The notes under the pieces are model-generated. The model was not told the origin of the DNA. It did not search any database and saw nothing but the letters and a program-made list of their open reading frames with translations. DNA of 6,599 nucleotides, taken from contig DQYP01000181.1 of assembly GCA_011043375.1 (NCBI GenBank), positions 1-6,599 on the forward strand. Direction: 5' to 3'. Below, in pieces: positions 6,198 to 6,599 of the stretch. Position 1 is the first letter of the stretch, and every line of letters begins with the position of its first letter. The position numbers were made by a program, and so were the translations under genes. This DNA comes from Thermotogaceae bacterium (lineage in GTDB: Bacteria > Thermotogota > Thermotogae > B21-G9 > HyVt-16).

Positions 6198-6599
6198 TCA
6201 GTGGAATTCGTGCGTCTCGTTCCTCCTTTCAAATCTTGTATTGATCTCTTGAAATTTTCCATAGCAAGGATTATCAAAGGTAGCCAGGATTCTTCCATCT
6301 GTGCTGCCCACAACAGTCGCGAATGTCTTTACCCTCTTGCCATCACTGAGCTCGAGATCGTGTATGCAAAGAGTGAACGGATAATTTTCATGGGATGACA
6401 GTATTTTTATATACCTTTCCTCAGGAGGTAAATTTTTCAATCTCTTTGACAGCTTCTCAATTGTGAGGAGCCTGAACCTACTTTGTTTCATACTGAATTC
6501 GCTTCTATGGTTTTCATACTTGAGCATATCCTTCATTGTATAATGGTTCGTATGATATAAAACATCGAGATTTCTTCTCACAAACAAGTCGGTAGCGGA
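6198..6599 (-). CDS. C45-type acyltransferase/hydrolase, C-terminal part (5' end outside window)
   Basis: Open from the right edge to TGA at 6200-6198; 133 residues are visible. A TTG at 6587 gives an apparent start, but the frame stays open beyond it to the edge with no Shine-Dalgarno sequence before it, so the gene most likely begins outside the window. The pattern fits the C-terminal region of the C45 family of autoproteolytic Ntn-hydrolases (isopenicillin-N acyltransferase/acyl-CoA:6-APA acyltransferase-like). A NLDVLYHTNHY segment resembles the conserved TNHF region. It is followed by the SRFRLLTIEKLSKRL helix (the family's SxxRxxxLxxLL) and ILSSHENYPFTLCIHD, where family members have an SH...ICRH-like segment. 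The element GRILATFDNPCYGKF matches the usual near-terminal strand with NPC. The autocatalytic cysteine would lie in the missing N-terminal part, so activity cannot be judged. Such enzymes act on amide-linked acyl groups; many bacterial members have no known substrate. It is the first visible gene of the minus-strand cluster, 21 bases before coaD. Confidence 0.6.
   Translation of the reverse strand, partial: SATDLFVRRNLDVLYHTNHYTMKDMLKYENHRSEFSMKQSRFRLLTIEKLSKRLKNLPPEERYIKILSSHENYPFTLCIHDLELSDGKRVKTFATVVGSTDGRILATFDNPCYGKFQEINTRFERRNETHEFH

Overview
The window is almost completely coding. I see no RNA gene, insertion sequence, CRISPR array or long non-coding stretch; the largest gap between genes is 28 bases. 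Low GC, lysine/glutamate-rich proteins, TTG starts and strong GGAGG-type ribosome binding sites, together with a DnaN sequence that closely resembles Thermotoga sliding clamps as I remember them, point to a member of the Thermotogota (Thermotoga/Pseudothermotoga-like). The genus is a guess.

Left part, + strand (1-2333): the 3' end of a periplasmic type I ligand-binding protein overlaps a two-pass membrane diguanylate cyclase. The cyclase has an extracytoplasmic domain of about 200 residues, a HAMP-like segment, a possible degenerate GAF-like linker, and a GGDEF domain with an intact active site and an RxxD inhibitory site. The pair looks like a ligand-sensing, c-di-GMP-producing unit.

Right part, - strand (6599 down to 2325): a compact head-to-tail cluster. 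In transcription order it holds the C-terminal part of a C45-type Ntn-hydrolase/acyltransferase (cut by the window edge), coaD (coenzyme A synthesis), dnaN (replication clamp), ispF (isoprenoid synthesis), ecfT (membrane subunit of a vitamin/metal uptake system) and a BadF/BadG-family sugar kinase, probably for N-acetylglucosamine. coaD/dnaN, dnaN/ispF and ispF/ecfT overlap by 4, 1 and 8 bases, and the other spacings are 21 and 28 bases, so co-transcription with translational coupling is likely. The functions are unrelated housekeeping ones, a common arrangement in streamlined thermophile genomes.

The two transcription units converge, and their last genes overlap tail to tail by 9 bases with no recognisable intrinsic terminator between them. 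I found no clearly new biological system. The item most worth following is the binding-protein/diguanylate cyclase pair.
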